Below are positions 1-8,369 of a DNA stretch of 64,000 nucleotides, piece by piece (the stretch's first letter is position 1; each line of letters starts with the position of its first letter). The notes beneath the pieces were generated by a model. It worked only from the letters and a program-made list of their open reading frames with translations. It was not told the DNA's origin and ran no database searches. A program made the position numbers and the translations under genes. Source of the stretch: Caballeronia sp. SEWSISQ10-4 2 (GTDB lineage Bacteria > Pseudomonadota > Gammaproteobacteria > Burkholderiales > Burkholderiaceae); the NCBI RefSeq assembly GCF_030464885.1, contig NZ_JALPRJ010000046.1, forward strand, positions 1 through 64,000. Direction: 5' to 3'.

Positions 1-49
1 TTCCAGATCCGCCGCTTTCGCGTCGCTGCAGTCGCAGCACAGAAACGAG

Positions 50-91
50 ATTATGTCCGGCGCTTCGCGTTTCGTCAACAGGTTTTTTACT
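50..91 (-). promoter_or_regulatory. strong sigma70 promoter, rRNA-operon-like, firing out of the left edge
   Basis: On the minus strand the -35 box TTGACG (73-78) is separated by exactly 17 bases from the -10 box CATAAT (50-55). An A-rich stretch (79-91) lies upstream, as in an UP element. The sequence after the -10 (CTCGTTTCTGTGCTGC) resembles, from memory, the region downstream of 16S rRNA promoters in Burkholderia. The transcribed gene is outside the window, so the rRNA assignment is an inference; a tRNA promoter is the alternative. Confidence 0.6.
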
Positions 92-392
92 CAACCCCGA
101 CTTTCCGATTCGCTGCGAAGCCCGTCCTGCTTGGCTCCGCGGCATCCTCTATCGCGCCACGCCCCACCCACCTTCTCACTTCCCTTCGCCTCATCGAGAA
201 GCGAAGGAACGGAATTCTAGTGCCCGTTTCATCCCCGCGCAAGGGGTTCGCGAAAAGAATTTCAGCGATCACTTCATCCGCTCTGACAATGCGCTCAAAA
301 ACCCGCATCGCAGAGAGGCGGTGCCCTGATGGTTCAAGCGGACTCATAGCGACTACAATCTAAGGTTCTCTGCACCTGATAACTGCCTCCCT
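92..392. other. intergenic region with no supported gene
   Basis: This stretch lies between the leftward promoter and the DUF2863 gene. An 86-codon minus-strand frame crosses it but has no recognisable protein character and no ribosome site. A possible -10 box TACAAT (354-359) precedes the DUF2863 start, without a convincing -35 box. Nothing else is seen. Confidence 0.5.
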
Positions 393-1607
393 ATGCGCTC
401 GCGAATCGCCAAACGACTCCCCCCGGACGCCGACAAGCTTGTCGGTCTTTCGCTCTCGCTGTTCGCGTCGGGCAGCCGTATAGAAGACCGGTTCTGGGAA
501 GCGCGCCTCGACACGCTTCTCGGAAAAATTGTTCGCAACGGCAACCAGACTGCGCTCGATGCCGCACTCGACCACCTCCAATTGAAGTTCCCGGACGCCT
601 ATGGCGCGCTCGCCGACATGGCGGAAACGCAAAGCGAGTCGTTCGCAACCGAGATCGACGGCGTGCCGCACGAAGCGCTGCTAATTGCCGCACCAGTGCT
701 GGCGTGGACGCGTTACTCGATCCCATCCGGGCCGCTCAAGGCCGATGTGGTCGACGCATTGCGCACTCAACTGCAAGCGCATGTGCTCGCGGAAGGCGCC
801 AAGGTCGCGGTTGCACCGTATCTTTACAGCATCGACCAGTTGCCGCGGCATCATGTGGAAACAGCACGCGTCGCGCAGCAACTCATGCAAACCGTGCTCG
901 GCCACGCGCCTGCGCGCCTTAATCTCGCCGACTTGCCAGAGACGTCACCGATCCTCGCCGATCCGCGCTTTTTGCTTGCCATGGCCGTCGTGCCCACCGG
1001 CGCAGCGTTGTTTCGGTGGCAAGAGGAAACGGCCGGCGCCCGAATCGAACGCGGTCAGTGCCTCGAACGCTGGGCGGCGCAAGGCGGCGCAAGCTTTGCG
1101 GCCGTCCTGCCCGGCTGTGAGTTCGAATGCCTGCTGCCCGACGCCTACTATTCGGCTTGCCGCGACGCAGACGAACAAGTTCGGCCACACTCGGTCCGCA
1201 CCGCCGTTCGATACCTGTTCGATACCCTCGGCACAGCGCCCGACGAGCTGCGCGCCGTGATTGCGGGGTTCGGCGAGCAGCGCGTGGACGAATATCGGAT
1301 CGGCTTTACGCGCCGTGGAAATAACGACGTGATCTATGGCGTCGTCTGGCCACTCTACGGACGGGAAAACGGCGAAATTAGCGTGGCGGAAGACGCAGCC
1401 GAACTCGAAGGCGCGGACGGTCCTGTCGAAGAGATCGTTGCGTTGTTGAAGCGCTCGGGCGTAACTGACGTGCGTCGGCATACTGGCCGTTTCGAGCCGG
1501 AGTATTGCGACGACTGCGGCGTGCCGCTGTACGCGGATCCGCTTGGCGAAATCGTCCATGCGGAAATGCCGGAAGACGCTGAGCCCGCCCAACCGCATTT
1601 TCACTGA
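393..1607 (+). CDS. DUF2863 family protein
   Basis: This 404-residue protein looks like the DUF2863 family, which is common in Burkholderiales and has no established function. It is soluble: there is no signal peptide and no membrane segment. Near the C-terminus, at about residues 371-374, a CDDC pair (CxxC) is followed by an acidic, His-containing tail ending PHFH, which could bind a metal, but this is a guess. The start ATG at 393 is chosen because the N-terminus (MRSRIAKRLPPDADKL) looks like the family start; no good Shine-Dalgarno sequence precedes it. It stands alone, and a terminator follows about 175 bases downstream. Confidence 0.8.
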   Translation: MRSRIAKRLPPDADKLVGLSLSLFASGSRIEDRFWEARLDTLLGKIVRNGNQTALDAALDHLQLKFPDAYGALADMAETQSESFATEIDGVPHEALLIAAPVLAWTRYSIPSGPLKADVVDALRTQLQAHVLAEGAKVAVAPYLYSIDQLPRHHVETARVAQQLMQTVLGHAPARLNLADLPETSPILADPRFLLAMAVVPTGAALFRWQEETAGARIERGQCLERWAAQGGASFAAVLPGCEFECLLPDAYYSACRDADEQVRPHSVRTAVRYLFDTLGTAPDELRAVIAGFGEQRVDEYRIGFTRRGNNDVIYGVVWPLYGRENGEISVAEDAAELEGADGPVEEIVALLKRSGVTDVRRHTGRFEPEYCDDCGVPLYADPLGEIVHAEMPEDAEPAQPHFH

Positions 1608-1782
1608 CTTGAGAGGCCGTACCGGTTACGGCTCTTGCGCCGAACATCATCGACCCGTGGTTTGCGTCAACGTACGCGATCGAAGCGAGAGAGCGTCGCA
1701 ATTGAGTCGTTAGCGCATTCGAACTCGCGAAATGCTGTGCGACGGAAATCCTGAAGGATTCAACCGTAACTTCTCGAGACAC

Positions 1783-1820
1783 AAAGGCCGTTCCAACATC
1801 CGTTGGAACGGCCTTTTTTT
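1783..1820 (+). terminator. rho-independent terminator
   Basis: A 15-base arm AAAGGCCGTTCCAAC is followed by a short loop, its complement GTTGGAACGGCC, and seven T residues. It probably ends transcription of the DUF2863 gene. It also isolates the pseudogene that follows from upstream transcription. Confidence 0.85.
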
Positions 1821-1855
1821 GTAAGACGCGCCAGCCATGTTTGACCACGGATTAA

Positions 1856-2168
1856 AGGATCATCGCGAAGACACTTGGGATTAGCGAGGGTACGGTCAAG
1901 ATCTACCTGGGCGGTATCGTCCAGCAACGCGGGGCGCCGAACCGCGCCGCCGCCATCGCTATTTATAACGGTTGGCAGAACGGCTATCTCGAGGTTCTGA
2001 AACGCGGTTCTGAAACGCGAAGCCGACGCATCGCCACGACCTGCGCTTGGTGACGCCGGCCCGCTGCCGCTACGCGCCACCGCCTTGCTGACTTACGCGC
2101 CGCTTCCGGAGGTTGAAGAGCATTTGTTGCCGATGGCAGCCGAACCTCAACCCCGCTTCGGCGACTGA
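1856..2168 (+). pseudogene. remnant of a LuxR/NarL-type regulator, 5'-truncated and frameshifted
   Basis: Translation from 1859 gives IIAKTLGISEGTVKIYLG, the recognition part of a LuxR-type helix-turn-helix, followed by a C-terminal helix region. The frame opens directly after a stop at 1853, and no receiver domain is present upstream, so the 5' part is lost. Near 2006 the frame shifts: a 13-base unit occurs twice in tandem (1993-2005 and 2006-2018). Removing one copy restores an open frame that runs to TGA at 2166. The gene is therefore broken twice. The family assignment rests on the helix-turn-helix motif. Confidence 0.8.
1993..2018 (+). repeat. perfect 13-bp tandem duplication that frameshifts the LuxR remnant
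   Basis: GGTTCTGAAACGC occurs twice back to back. Thirteen is not a multiple of three, so the duplication shifts the reading frame of the LuxR-type pseudogene by one base. Confidence 0.95.
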
Positions 2169-2181
2169 ACGCGGTCATTTC

Positions 2182-2227
2182 AAAACCAACACACAACGCG
2201 TGATTCCGCTCGTTGTGTGTTGGAAAA
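2182..2227. repeat. 13-bp perfect inverted repeat with 12-base loop, possible terminator
   Basis: CCAACACACAACG (2186-2198) pairs perfectly with CGTTGTGTGTTGG (2211-2223). It is flanked by AAAA on the left and GGAAAA on the right. There is no T-run on the plus strand. On the minus strand the stem is followed by TTTT, so it could be a weak terminator in that direction. It lies just after the stop of the LuxR remnant. Confidence 0.7.
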
Positions 2228-2285
2228 TCCCCCCTGGCACAGTCAATGCACGCGTTTTCGGGCACAAACGAGTAATATAAGATTT

Positions 2286-2960
2286 ATGGGTTTCTTCTAC
2301 ACACCTCTTCCGCTTTGGCTCGCAATAGGTGGCTGGATTGTCACTGCGGGCGTGCTCGCGCTTGCAATCTGGCAGAACCCGTTTCGCCGGTTGCAGGACG
2401 GGACGCTTCAGCATGTCTGGTTCGGAATCGTCGTTGCAGTGACGGTATTGTGGGCTTGCAACACCTGGTTCGAAGACGGTCCCGCCATTCATTTGCTTGG
2501 CGCCACGCTCATGGTCACGCTGTTCGACTGGCAACTCGCTCTGGTCGGCATGGCCGTGACCACCGGGCTGGCCGCCGTCGTGCTGGATGCATCGTGGCCC
2601 GGCGTTCCTGTGACCTTCATACTGTTTGGGGCACTGCCCGTCGCCGTGTCCTCTCTGCTACAGAAGGCCATCCAGGCGTGGATCCCGCGCAGCCTCTTCG
2701 TTTTCATCCTCGGTCACGGTTTCCTGACGTCGGCATGCGCCGTTGCGGTGGCGTGCTCCGCGGGACTGCTGTTGCAGATCGTACTCGCCGATGGCCGGCT
2801 TATTGTCCCGGCTGGATTTACGCTGGCCGCGTCACTGCTGGTGGCAGGCGAAGCGTTATTCACCGGCGTGTTCACCATCCTGATCACCGTCTACCGGCCT
2901 ACCTGGATCACCACATTCGACGTCCGGCGTTATCGGCTCGATCGTGGGCCGCGCGTCTGA
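2286..2960 (+). CDS. CbiM-like integral membrane protein (ECF-type permease family)
   Basis: This 224-residue protein is made almost entirely of hydrophobic helices, about six of them, starting at residue 8. It matches what I recall as the 'energy-coupling factor ABC transporter permease' (CbiM-like) of Burkholderia. CbiM proteins act as substrate-capture subunits for cobalt or nickel, but no CbiN, CbiO or CbiQ partner lies nearby, so the substrate is not known. An upstream in-frame start at 2217 falls inside the inverted repeat and would add a non-hydrophobic leader; the ATG at 2286 puts the first helix directly at the N-terminus. An AT-rich element TAATATAAGAT (2273-2283) just upstream may serve as the -10 region. 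Confidence 0.65.
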   Translation: MGFFYTPLPLWLAIGGWIVTAGVLALAIWQNPFRRLQDGTLQHVWFGIVVAVTVLWACNTWFEDGPAIHLLGATLMVTLFDWQLALVGMAVTTGLAAVVLDASWPGVPVTFILFGALPVAVSSLLQKAIQAWIPRSLFVFILGHGFLTSACAVAVACSAGLLLQIVLADGRLIVPAGFTLAASLLVAGEALFTGVFTILITVYRPTWITTFDVRRYRLDRGPRV

Positions 2961-3135
2961 ACGCTGCATCGATTTCAAACGCAGTCCCGCATCACAATCC
3001 ATCGCGCAATCCATCGTGGAGCCTGTGCCGAGGCCGACCATCGTCGGTGGGCTTGCGAAGAATTTAATATAAGATGGAACTCCCGTTCACTGTCGGGCAT
3101 CTTACGTGCCTGTTGTCTCTTTAGTGCAGAACCCG

Positions 3136-3735
3136 ATGGATAGTATTCAAGTACCGCGTCGACTGCTCCGGTTGGTCGGCCGGCTGGTGGCGATTGCATC
3201 AATGGCGACATTCGTGTCGGCCGCTTGCAGCGCTACCGCGTTCGCCGACACGCTCGACGAACGCAACGAGCTCGTCAATCACTTCGTCACCGACTTCAAC
3301 GCCAATCCCTTGATGGCCGATTGCGCCGCGCATGGCAGCTTCGTGGCGAGTACATCGACGGCGTTTGACCATGTGGAGTTTCCGGCCAGTTCCTTCGATT
3401 CCGCCCACGGCAGTATCGTCCCGTGGAACGACTCTTTCGACGAACATAAGCAGCGCATCAAGGTCGACAACGTCGTGACGGTCGAAGGCCTCGGGGTAAC
3501 CAAGGACGGCGACTCCAGCCCGTCGACACTCAAGTTCCGCTGCGGCTATGTCGGCAGCCAGATGCTGGCCTTCGGCTGGAACGATCCCGTGCCATCGGCC
3601 AGACCACGCGCCGAACCCCGCTCGGGCCACGGCGCAAAAGGCCGGCATGGCGCTGTCAAGGGCAAGGCGGGATCGAAATCGAAAGCAGCCGGCGGCAAGA
3701 CGACAAAAAAATCGTCGGGCAAAAAGAACCACTAA
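3136..3735 (+). CDS. secreted/periplasmic protein with lysine-rich tail (BspC-like annotation in Burkholderia)
   Basis: This is a 199-residue protein with a signal peptide: positively charged start (PRRLLRLVGR), hydrophobic core, and likely cleavage after AFA near residue 39. The mature part has two cysteines, at about residues 63 and 132, that could form a disulfide. The last 50 residues are rich in Lys, Gly, Ser and His (GKAGSKSKAAGGKTTKKS), suggesting an extended basic tail. Burkholderia homologues are, from memory, labelled BspC-domain proteins; the function is unknown. The start ATG at 3136 is preferred over GTG at 3106 because it gives a conventional signal peptide. Confidence 0.65.
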   Translation: MDSIQVPRRLLRLVGRLVAIASMATFVSAACSATAFADTLDERNELVNHFVTDFNANPLMADCAAHGSFVASTSTAFDHVEFPASSFDSAHGSIVPWNDSFDEHKQRIKVDNVVTVEGLGVTKDGDSSPSTLKFRCGYVGSQMLAFGWNDPVPSARPRAEPRSGHGAKGRHGAVKGKAGSKSKAAGGKTTKKSSGKKNH

Positions 3736-3744
3736 CGCCAAAAC

Positions 3745-3784
3745 AAAAGGACGTGATCGTCAGTCTCAGAGATCACGCCCTTTT
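3745..3784. terminator. terminator between convergent genes
   Basis: CGTGATC (3752-3758) pairs with GATCACG (3771-3777) around a 12-base loop, with AAAAGG before and CCTTTT after. It can serve the secreted-protein gene on the plus strand and the M14 peptidase gene on the minus strand. Confidence 0.75.
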
Positions 3785-3847
3785 GATTGAAGCGCGTCGA
3801 ACCACACGTACTGCGCGCGTGAGTTCGGTTCACTCCACTCGCTAGCG

Positions 3848-5008
3848 TCAGAACGCCTGCAGATGCCGCAGGATCGCCTGAAGCATCGACGCCCCCAGCG
3901 CTGCGCTGCGCTCACCGTTCCACCCCACCCGCTCGTCCGGCAGATTCGCGTTGTCCTTGAACGGCATTTCGAGCGTCAGCGACAAGCAACCGAACTCATT
4001 GCCGACATACTTCGACGCCAGCTTCAACGCGTCCGTCTGGTACTTGCTCGCCTCGTAGCCGTACACGTCCTGAAAATCCGGGCTCGCCTGCTTGAAGCAT
4101 TCGATGAACGCCTTCTGTTCCTGCGCCTGTTTTTCGGTGAAGCCGGGCAGCATCTCCGAGCCGGCCACGAACACGTAAGGCAACGCTTCGTCGCCGTGGA
4201 TATCGAAGAAAAGATCACAGCCCAGTGCGTGAATGGCATTGCGCACGGCGAGCACTTCGGGACTGCGCGCCGCGTCGGGCTCCATCCATTCGCGATTCAG
4301 GTTCGCACCCGCTGCATTCGTGCGCAGGTTGCCAAGCACGCTGCCATCGGGATTCATGTTCGGCACGATATGGAACACGGCGTGATCGAAGATCAAACGC
4401 GCGACCGGATCACCCGCCCAGTCGCCCCAACCGGCTAACCGTTTGATCAGACCTTCAACGAACCACTCGGCCATCGTTTCGCCAGGATGCTGGCGCGCGA
4501 TGATCCACACATTCTTCTTGGGCTTCGCTGGTTGCTCCGCCTCTTCGCTCAGCCCTAGCGTCACCAGCGACATCGGCCGGCCCTGCACCGTCCGGCCTAT
4601 TTCCGTCAGCGTCGCGTGCGGCATCTGCTGCACGGCGCCGAGGAAACCCGCGTGGCGCTCTTCACTATACGGCTCGAAATACGCGTAGTAGACAGCGTCG
4701 AAATCGGGCGTGTGCTCGATGGTCAGCACACGGCCGTCGTAACGCGTCGGCACGCGGAACCAGTTGATCCGGTCGTAGCTCGCTACCGCGCGATAGTCGC
4801 GCCAGCCGTCGGCGAATGCGCAGTCGGCGGCGTTCTCGAAGGTCATCGTGAGCGGCTCGTCGCGCACGCCCGAGACGCGGAAGTAAAACCACTGCGCGAA
4901 ATCGGCGTGGCTGTCGGGACGGACCCGCAGGCGAATAGCCGCGGGATTGTCGGTGGACAGGACGTCGATCGCGCCTGCATCGAATTGACTCGTGATTGAG
5001 ATGCTCAT
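3848..5008 (-). CDS. M14 family zinc carboxypeptidase, cytosolic carboxypeptidase-like
   Basis: This 386-residue protein has an N-terminal beta-rich domain (about 1-125) like that of cytosolic carboxypeptidases (M14B, AGBL type), then the M14 peptidase domain. The zinc-binding pair is seen in RQHPGETMAEW, the substrate-binding Asn/Arg in NLNREW, the third zinc ligand in FDIHGDE and the catalytic Glu in LTLEMPF. There is no signal peptide, so it should act in the cytoplasm; eukaryotic relatives trim glutamate tails, but the bacterial substrate is unknown. The start ATG follows an AAGGAAG ribosome site. It lies 30 bases downstream of yaaA and is probably cotranscribed with it. Confidence 0.88.
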   Translation of the reverse strand: MSISITSQFDAGAIDVLSTDNPAAIRLRVRPDSHADFAQWFYFRVSGVRDEPLTMTFENAADCAFADGWRDYRAVASYDRINWFRVPTRYDGRVLTIEHTPDFDAVYYAYFEPYSEERHAGFLGAVQQMPHATLTEIGRTVQGRPMSLVTLGLSEEAEQPAKPKKNVWIIARQHPGETMAEWFVEGLIKRLAGWGDWAGDPVARLIFDHAVFHIVPNMNPDGSVLGNLRTNAAGANLNREWMEPDAARSPEVLAVRNAIHALGCDLFFDIHGDEALPYVFVAGSEMLPGFTEKQAQEQKAFIECFKQASPDFQDVYGYEASKYQTDALKLASKYVGNEFGCLSLTLEMPFKDNANLPDERVGWNGERSAALGASMLQAILRHLQAF

Positions 5009-5038
5009 GACGCTTCCTTGATTGATACCGTCGAGGCT

Positions 5039-5818
5039 TTATAGACTGAGCCGTCGGCGATACACATAAGTCGTTTCAGTCGATGCCTTGTTATCGAAGG
5101 CATAACCTTCGCTGTCGAAATTTTTCAGACCTTCTGGCTCGTCAATCCGATTTTGCACCGCAAACCGCGCCATCAAGCCGCGCGCGCGTTTCGCGTGGAA
5201 ACTGATGATCTTGTACTGGCCATTCTTCCAGTCCTGGAACACGGGCGACACCACCGACGCGTCCAGACGCTTAGGCTGGACCGACTTGAAATACTCGCCC
5301 GACGCGCAGTTGACCAGCACGCGCGCGCCCTTCTGCTTTTTCATCTGCGCGTTCAGTGCGGACGTGATGCGCTCGCCCCAAAACGCATACAAATCCTTGC
5401 CTCGCGCATTGGCGAACTTCGTGCCCATCTCCAGCCGATACGGCTGCAGCAGATCCAGCGGCCGCAGCAATCCGTAAAGCCCCGACAGCACGCGCACGTG
5501 GTTTTGCGCGTAGTCGAGATCCGGAGCGTGGAGCGACTTCGCGTCAAAACCCTCGTAGACGTCGCCATTGAAAGCGAGCATGGCCTGCTTTGAATTATGC
5601 GTGCCGAACGTCGGAGACCAGTCCGCGTAACGCTGGAAATTCAGTCGCGCGAGCGGATCGGAGATATGCATGAGGCTGCCGATTTCCTGTGGCGAGAGCT
5701 TACGCAGAGCGTCGATCAATTCAGCGGAATCCGCCGTGAATTCAGGCAACGTGTGCTTGGTGACGTGAGGCGGGGTCTCGTAGTCGAGCGATTTGGCCGG
5801 CGAGAGAACGATTATCAT
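5039..5818 (-). CDS. yaaA: peroxide stress protein YaaA
   Basis: YaaA (DUF328/UPF0246) lowers free intracellular iron during hydrogen peroxide stress and so limits Fenton damage. The 259-residue product has the family N-terminus [16 protein letters not shown], the [11 protein letters not shown] motif and the conserved [12 protein letters not shown] segment. A longer in-frame start exists at 6019 but would overlap the divergent PIN gene and add 67 unrelated residues; 5818 gives the normal family length. The 55-base gap to the PIN gene must carry two divergent promoters. Confidence 0.93.
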   Translation of the reverse strand: MIIVLSPAKSLDYETPPHVTKHTLPEFTADSAELIDALRKLSPQEIGSLMHISDPLARLNFQRYADWSPTFGTHNSKQAMLAFNGDVYEGFDAKSLHAPDLDYAQNHVRVLSGLYGLLRPLDLLQPYRLEMGTKFANARGKDLYAFWGERITSALNAQMKKQKGARVLVNCASGEYFKSVQPKRLDASVVSPVFQDWKNGQYKIISFHAKRARGLMARFAVQNRIDEPEGLKNFDSEGYAFDNKASTETTYVYRRRLSL

Positions 5819-5873
5819 AGGGGCTCGCCGGCATGCTGCCAACGATGAAGACGGAAACCCTCGATTGTATCGA

Positions 5874-6365
5874 ATGAAAAAATCCCCCGCGCTGCGCGCC
5901 GTGCTGGATTCGAATGTCTGGATCGACATCCTGGTATTCGACGACCCCATCACGCGCCCGATTCGCGCCGCGCTCGAAGCCGGTACGCTGGAAGCGCTGA
6001 TCGACTCGCGCTGCCTCAAAGAACTGACGTATGTGCTGGACTATCCACAGTTCGTGCGCTTTGCCGTGAAAAAGGCCGACGCGCTTGAAACTGTCGCGCG
6101 GCTGTCGCAACTCGTCGAACCCGAACCGCTGCCCGAAGACGCGCCGCCATTGCCGAAATGCCGTGATCGCGACGACCAGAAGTTTCTCGAACTGGCGCAC
6201 GCGATCAAGGCGGACTGGCTGGTATCGAAGGATCGCGCGCTGCTTAAACTCGCCAAGCGGACCGCACGCGACTTCGGGTTTCGAATCGCCCAGCCCGCGC
6301 CGTTCGTGACCAGCTTTGAAGCACACATTGAGGCTAATACGGAAACGAACGCTCTCGATGTTTAA
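5874..6365 (+). CDS. PIN-domain protein, toxin-like (COG1569 type)
   Basis: This 163-residue protein is a putative toxin-type PIN nuclease. Acidic residues expected of the metal site are visible: D12 in AVLDSNVW, the CRDRDDQKF segment and the DWLVSKD segment. Such proteins are usually VapC-like ribonucleases paired with an antitoxin, but no small antitoxin gene precedes or follows it: yaaA is divergent upstream, and an aminotransferase starts 42 bases downstream. ATG 5874 is chosen because the PIN fold begins only seven residues later; the longer frame from 5793 would run into the start of yaaA. Confidence 0.8.
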   Translation: MKKSPALRAVLDSNVWIDILVFDDPITRPIRAALEAGTLEALIDSRCLKELTYVLDYPQFVRFAVKKADALETVARLSQLVEPEPLPEDAPPLPKCRDRDDQKFLELAHAIKADWLVSKDRALLKLAKRTARDFGFRIAQPAPFVTSFEAHIEANTETNALDV

Positions 6366-6407
6366 AATGGGACACCTTTTCCTTTAGCGCAGCCGATCGC
6401 CCACATC

Positions 6408-7589
6408 ATGAACGCCTCGCACGACCTTCCAAACCCGTCCGCTGTTCCCGCCATCACCTCGCGCCTGCCGAACGTCGGCACGACCATCTTTACGGTCATG
6501 AGCGCGCTCGCGACGCAAAAAGGCGCGGTCAATCTCGGCCAGGGGTTTCCCGATTTCGCGTGTGATCCGCGCATTGTGGACGCGGTGTCGAACGCCATGC
6601 GCGATGGCCACAACCAATATCCGCCGATGGCCGGCGCCGCGCCGCTGCGCCACGCGATCAGCGAAAAGATCGAGCGCCTGTACGGGCGCAAATACGACGT
6701 CGAACGTGAGATCACGGTCACGGCCGGCGCGACCCAGGCCATCCTGACCGCCATCTTGTGCTGCGTGCATCCGGGCGACGAAGTGATCGTGATCGAGCCC
6801 ATGTACGACTGCTATGTGCCCGCAATCGAACTGGCGGGCGGCAAACCGGTGTTTGTATCGCTGGAAGCGCCCGAATACGCGCTGCCCTTCGACAAGCTCG
6901 CCGCCGCGATCACGCCGAAAACGCGCCTGCTGATCATCAACTCGCCGCATAACCCGACCGGCCGCGTCTGGCGCACCGCCGACTTGCAAAAGCTCGACGA
7001 GATCATGCGCGACACCGACGTGCTGATTCTCTCCGACGAAGTCTACGAACACATGGTCTTTGACGGCGCCCCGCATGAAAGTGTGTGCCGCTATCCGGAC
7101 CTGGCCGCGCGCAGCTTCGTGGTGTCGAGTTTCGGCAAGACTTTTCACGTGACGGGCTGGAAGCTGGGTTACGTCGCCGCGCCCGCCGCGCTGACCGCTG
7201 AATTTCGCAAGGTCCATCAGTTCAACGTGTTCACGGTGAACACGCCGATGCAGGTCGGCATCGCGGAATATCTGAAAGATCCCGCACCGTACCTGGAATT
7301 ACCTGCTTTTTATCAGCAAAAGCGCGATTTTTTCCGCGATGGCCTCGCCAACTCACGCTTCAAGCTGCTGCCTTGCGACGGCACGTATTTCCAGTGCGTC
7401 GACTATTCGGCCATCAGCGAGCTGCCCGAAGCCGAGTTCTCGCAATGGCTCACGAGCGAAATTGGCGTTGCCGCGATTCCCGTCTCAGCCTTCTATCACG
7501 AGAGCCATGAATCGGGCGTCGTACGCTTTTGCTTCGCGAAAAAGGAAGAGACGCTGCGCACCGCGCTCGAGCGTCTCGCCAGTCTTTAA
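6408..7589 (+). CDS. PLP-dependent aminotransferase, methionine aminotransferase (YbdL)-like
   Basis: This 393-residue class I/II (fold type I) aminotransferase has the family landmarks: NLGQGFPDF near the N-terminus, the substrate/PLP motif NSPHNPTGRVW, the SDEVYEH motif and the Schiff-base lysine in SSFGKTFHVTGWK. The pattern resembles E. coli YbdL and kynurenine aminotransferases, which transaminate methionine and aromatic residues to 2-oxo acids. Precise substrate use cannot be read from the sequence. Its stop lies three bases from the stop of the convergent GST gene. Confidence 0.88.
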   Translation: MNASHDLPNPSAVPAITSRLPNVGTTIFTVMSALATQKGAVNLGQGFPDFACDPRIVDAVSNAMRDGHNQYPPMAGAAPLRHAISEKIERLYGRKYDVEREITVTAGATQAILTAILCCVHPGDEVIVIEPMYDCYVPAIELAGGKPVFVSLEAPEYALPFDKLAAAITPKTRLLIINSPHNPTGRVWRTADLQKLDEIMRDTDVLILSDEVYEHMVFDGAPHESVCRYPDLAARSFVVSSFGKTFHVTGWKLGYVAAPAALTAEFRKVHQFNVFTVNTPMQVGIAEYLKDPAPYLELPAFYQQKRDFFRDGLANSRFKLLPCDGTYFQCVDYSAISELPEAEFSQWLTSEIGVAAIPVSAFYHESHESGVVRFCFAKKEETLRTALERLASL

Positions 7590-7594
7590 AGACT
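7581..7594. repeat. 14-bp perfect palindrome across two convergent stop codons
   Basis: AGTCTTTAAAGACT includes the TAA of the aminotransferase gene and reaches the stop of the GST gene, whose last codon starts at 7593. It is too short and AT-rich to be a confident terminator. Confidence 0.85.
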
Positions 7595-8252
7595 AGATCT
7601 TCGGCAGCGCTTTCTTCTGTGCTTCCATGAACGCGAGCCGGTCCGCCGTTACTTTTTGCGCGGCCGGCCGCTCGCCTACCAGCTTGTTGTGCACCTTCCA
7701 GTCGATCCCCGCGTCCAGCAGAAAATCTCCTCCATAAATCGCTTTCGTCGTCAGCCCGATCAGCGGCAAATTCACGAATGCACTCACATCGGCGATACTG
7801 AAGGTCGTGCCGAGCGCGTACGGTTCAAACTTCGCAATCCGCCTGAATCCCGCAATGCCGTGCCGAAGCCGTTTTTCCGCGCGCGCCTTCGTGTAGTCGG
7901 TCACGGTGCCGCCGAAAAACGCCTGCTTGTATAGCTCGCGGGCGGCCAGTTCCAGGTGGGTTTCCATGAACACGATCATCTCGCGCTCCTTGGCGGCCGT
8001 GAACGGATCGGCGGAAAAAATGGGCTTCTCCGGATAGACGCTCGCCAGATATTCGACGATCACCTGCGACTCGCACAGCGATCCGGCTTCGGTTTCCACG
8101 TACGGAACCTTGCCGAGCGGCGAGCGCGCGAGTGTTGCTTCGTCCTGGCCGAAATTCGCGCGCACCTCCTCGAACGGGATGCCGTGTTCGAGCAGCACGA
8201 ACTTCACCTTGTTCACGTAGTTGGACAGTGGAAAACCATACAGCTTGAGCAT
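7593..8252 (-). CDS. glutathione S-transferase family protein
   Basis: This 219-residue protein has a thioredoxin-like N-terminal domain (MLKLYGFPLSNYVNKVKF, then GKVPYVETEAGSLCESQVI with the cis-Pro and the glutathione-binding Glu-Ser) and an all-helical C-terminal domain from about residue 85. GSTs conjugate or reduce substrates using glutathione; the substrate is not evident. The start ATG at 8252 has a good AGGAG site about 9 bases upstream; a longer start at 8270 would place that site inside the gene. It is divergent from the acyl-CoA operon that starts at 8370. Confidence 0.88.
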   Translation of the reverse strand: MLKLYGFPLSNYVNKVKFVLLEHGIPFEEVRANFGQDEATLARSPLGKVPYVETEAGSLCESQVIVEYLASVYPEKPIFSADPFTAAKEREMIVFMETHLELAARELYKQAFFGGTVTDYTKARAEKRLRHGIAGFRRIAKFEPYALGTTFSIADVSAFVNLPLIGLTTKAIYGGDFLLDAGIDWKVHNKLVGERPAAQKVTADRLAFMEAQKKALPKI

Positions 8253-8369
8253 CTTGAGTCTCCTGGACATCTTTCGTTTTTAAGCAAAGCAGGCAATCGG
8301 CGGCCTTTTGGGGTCACCTCATAAACAGTACGATCGTGCTAATCTAGCAAATAAGGAGTGAGACACGCC

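Noticed and set aside
87-347. An 86-codon minus-strand frame before DUF2863
   Set aside because: It overlaps the strong leftward promoter, lacks a ribosome site and resembles no family I know.
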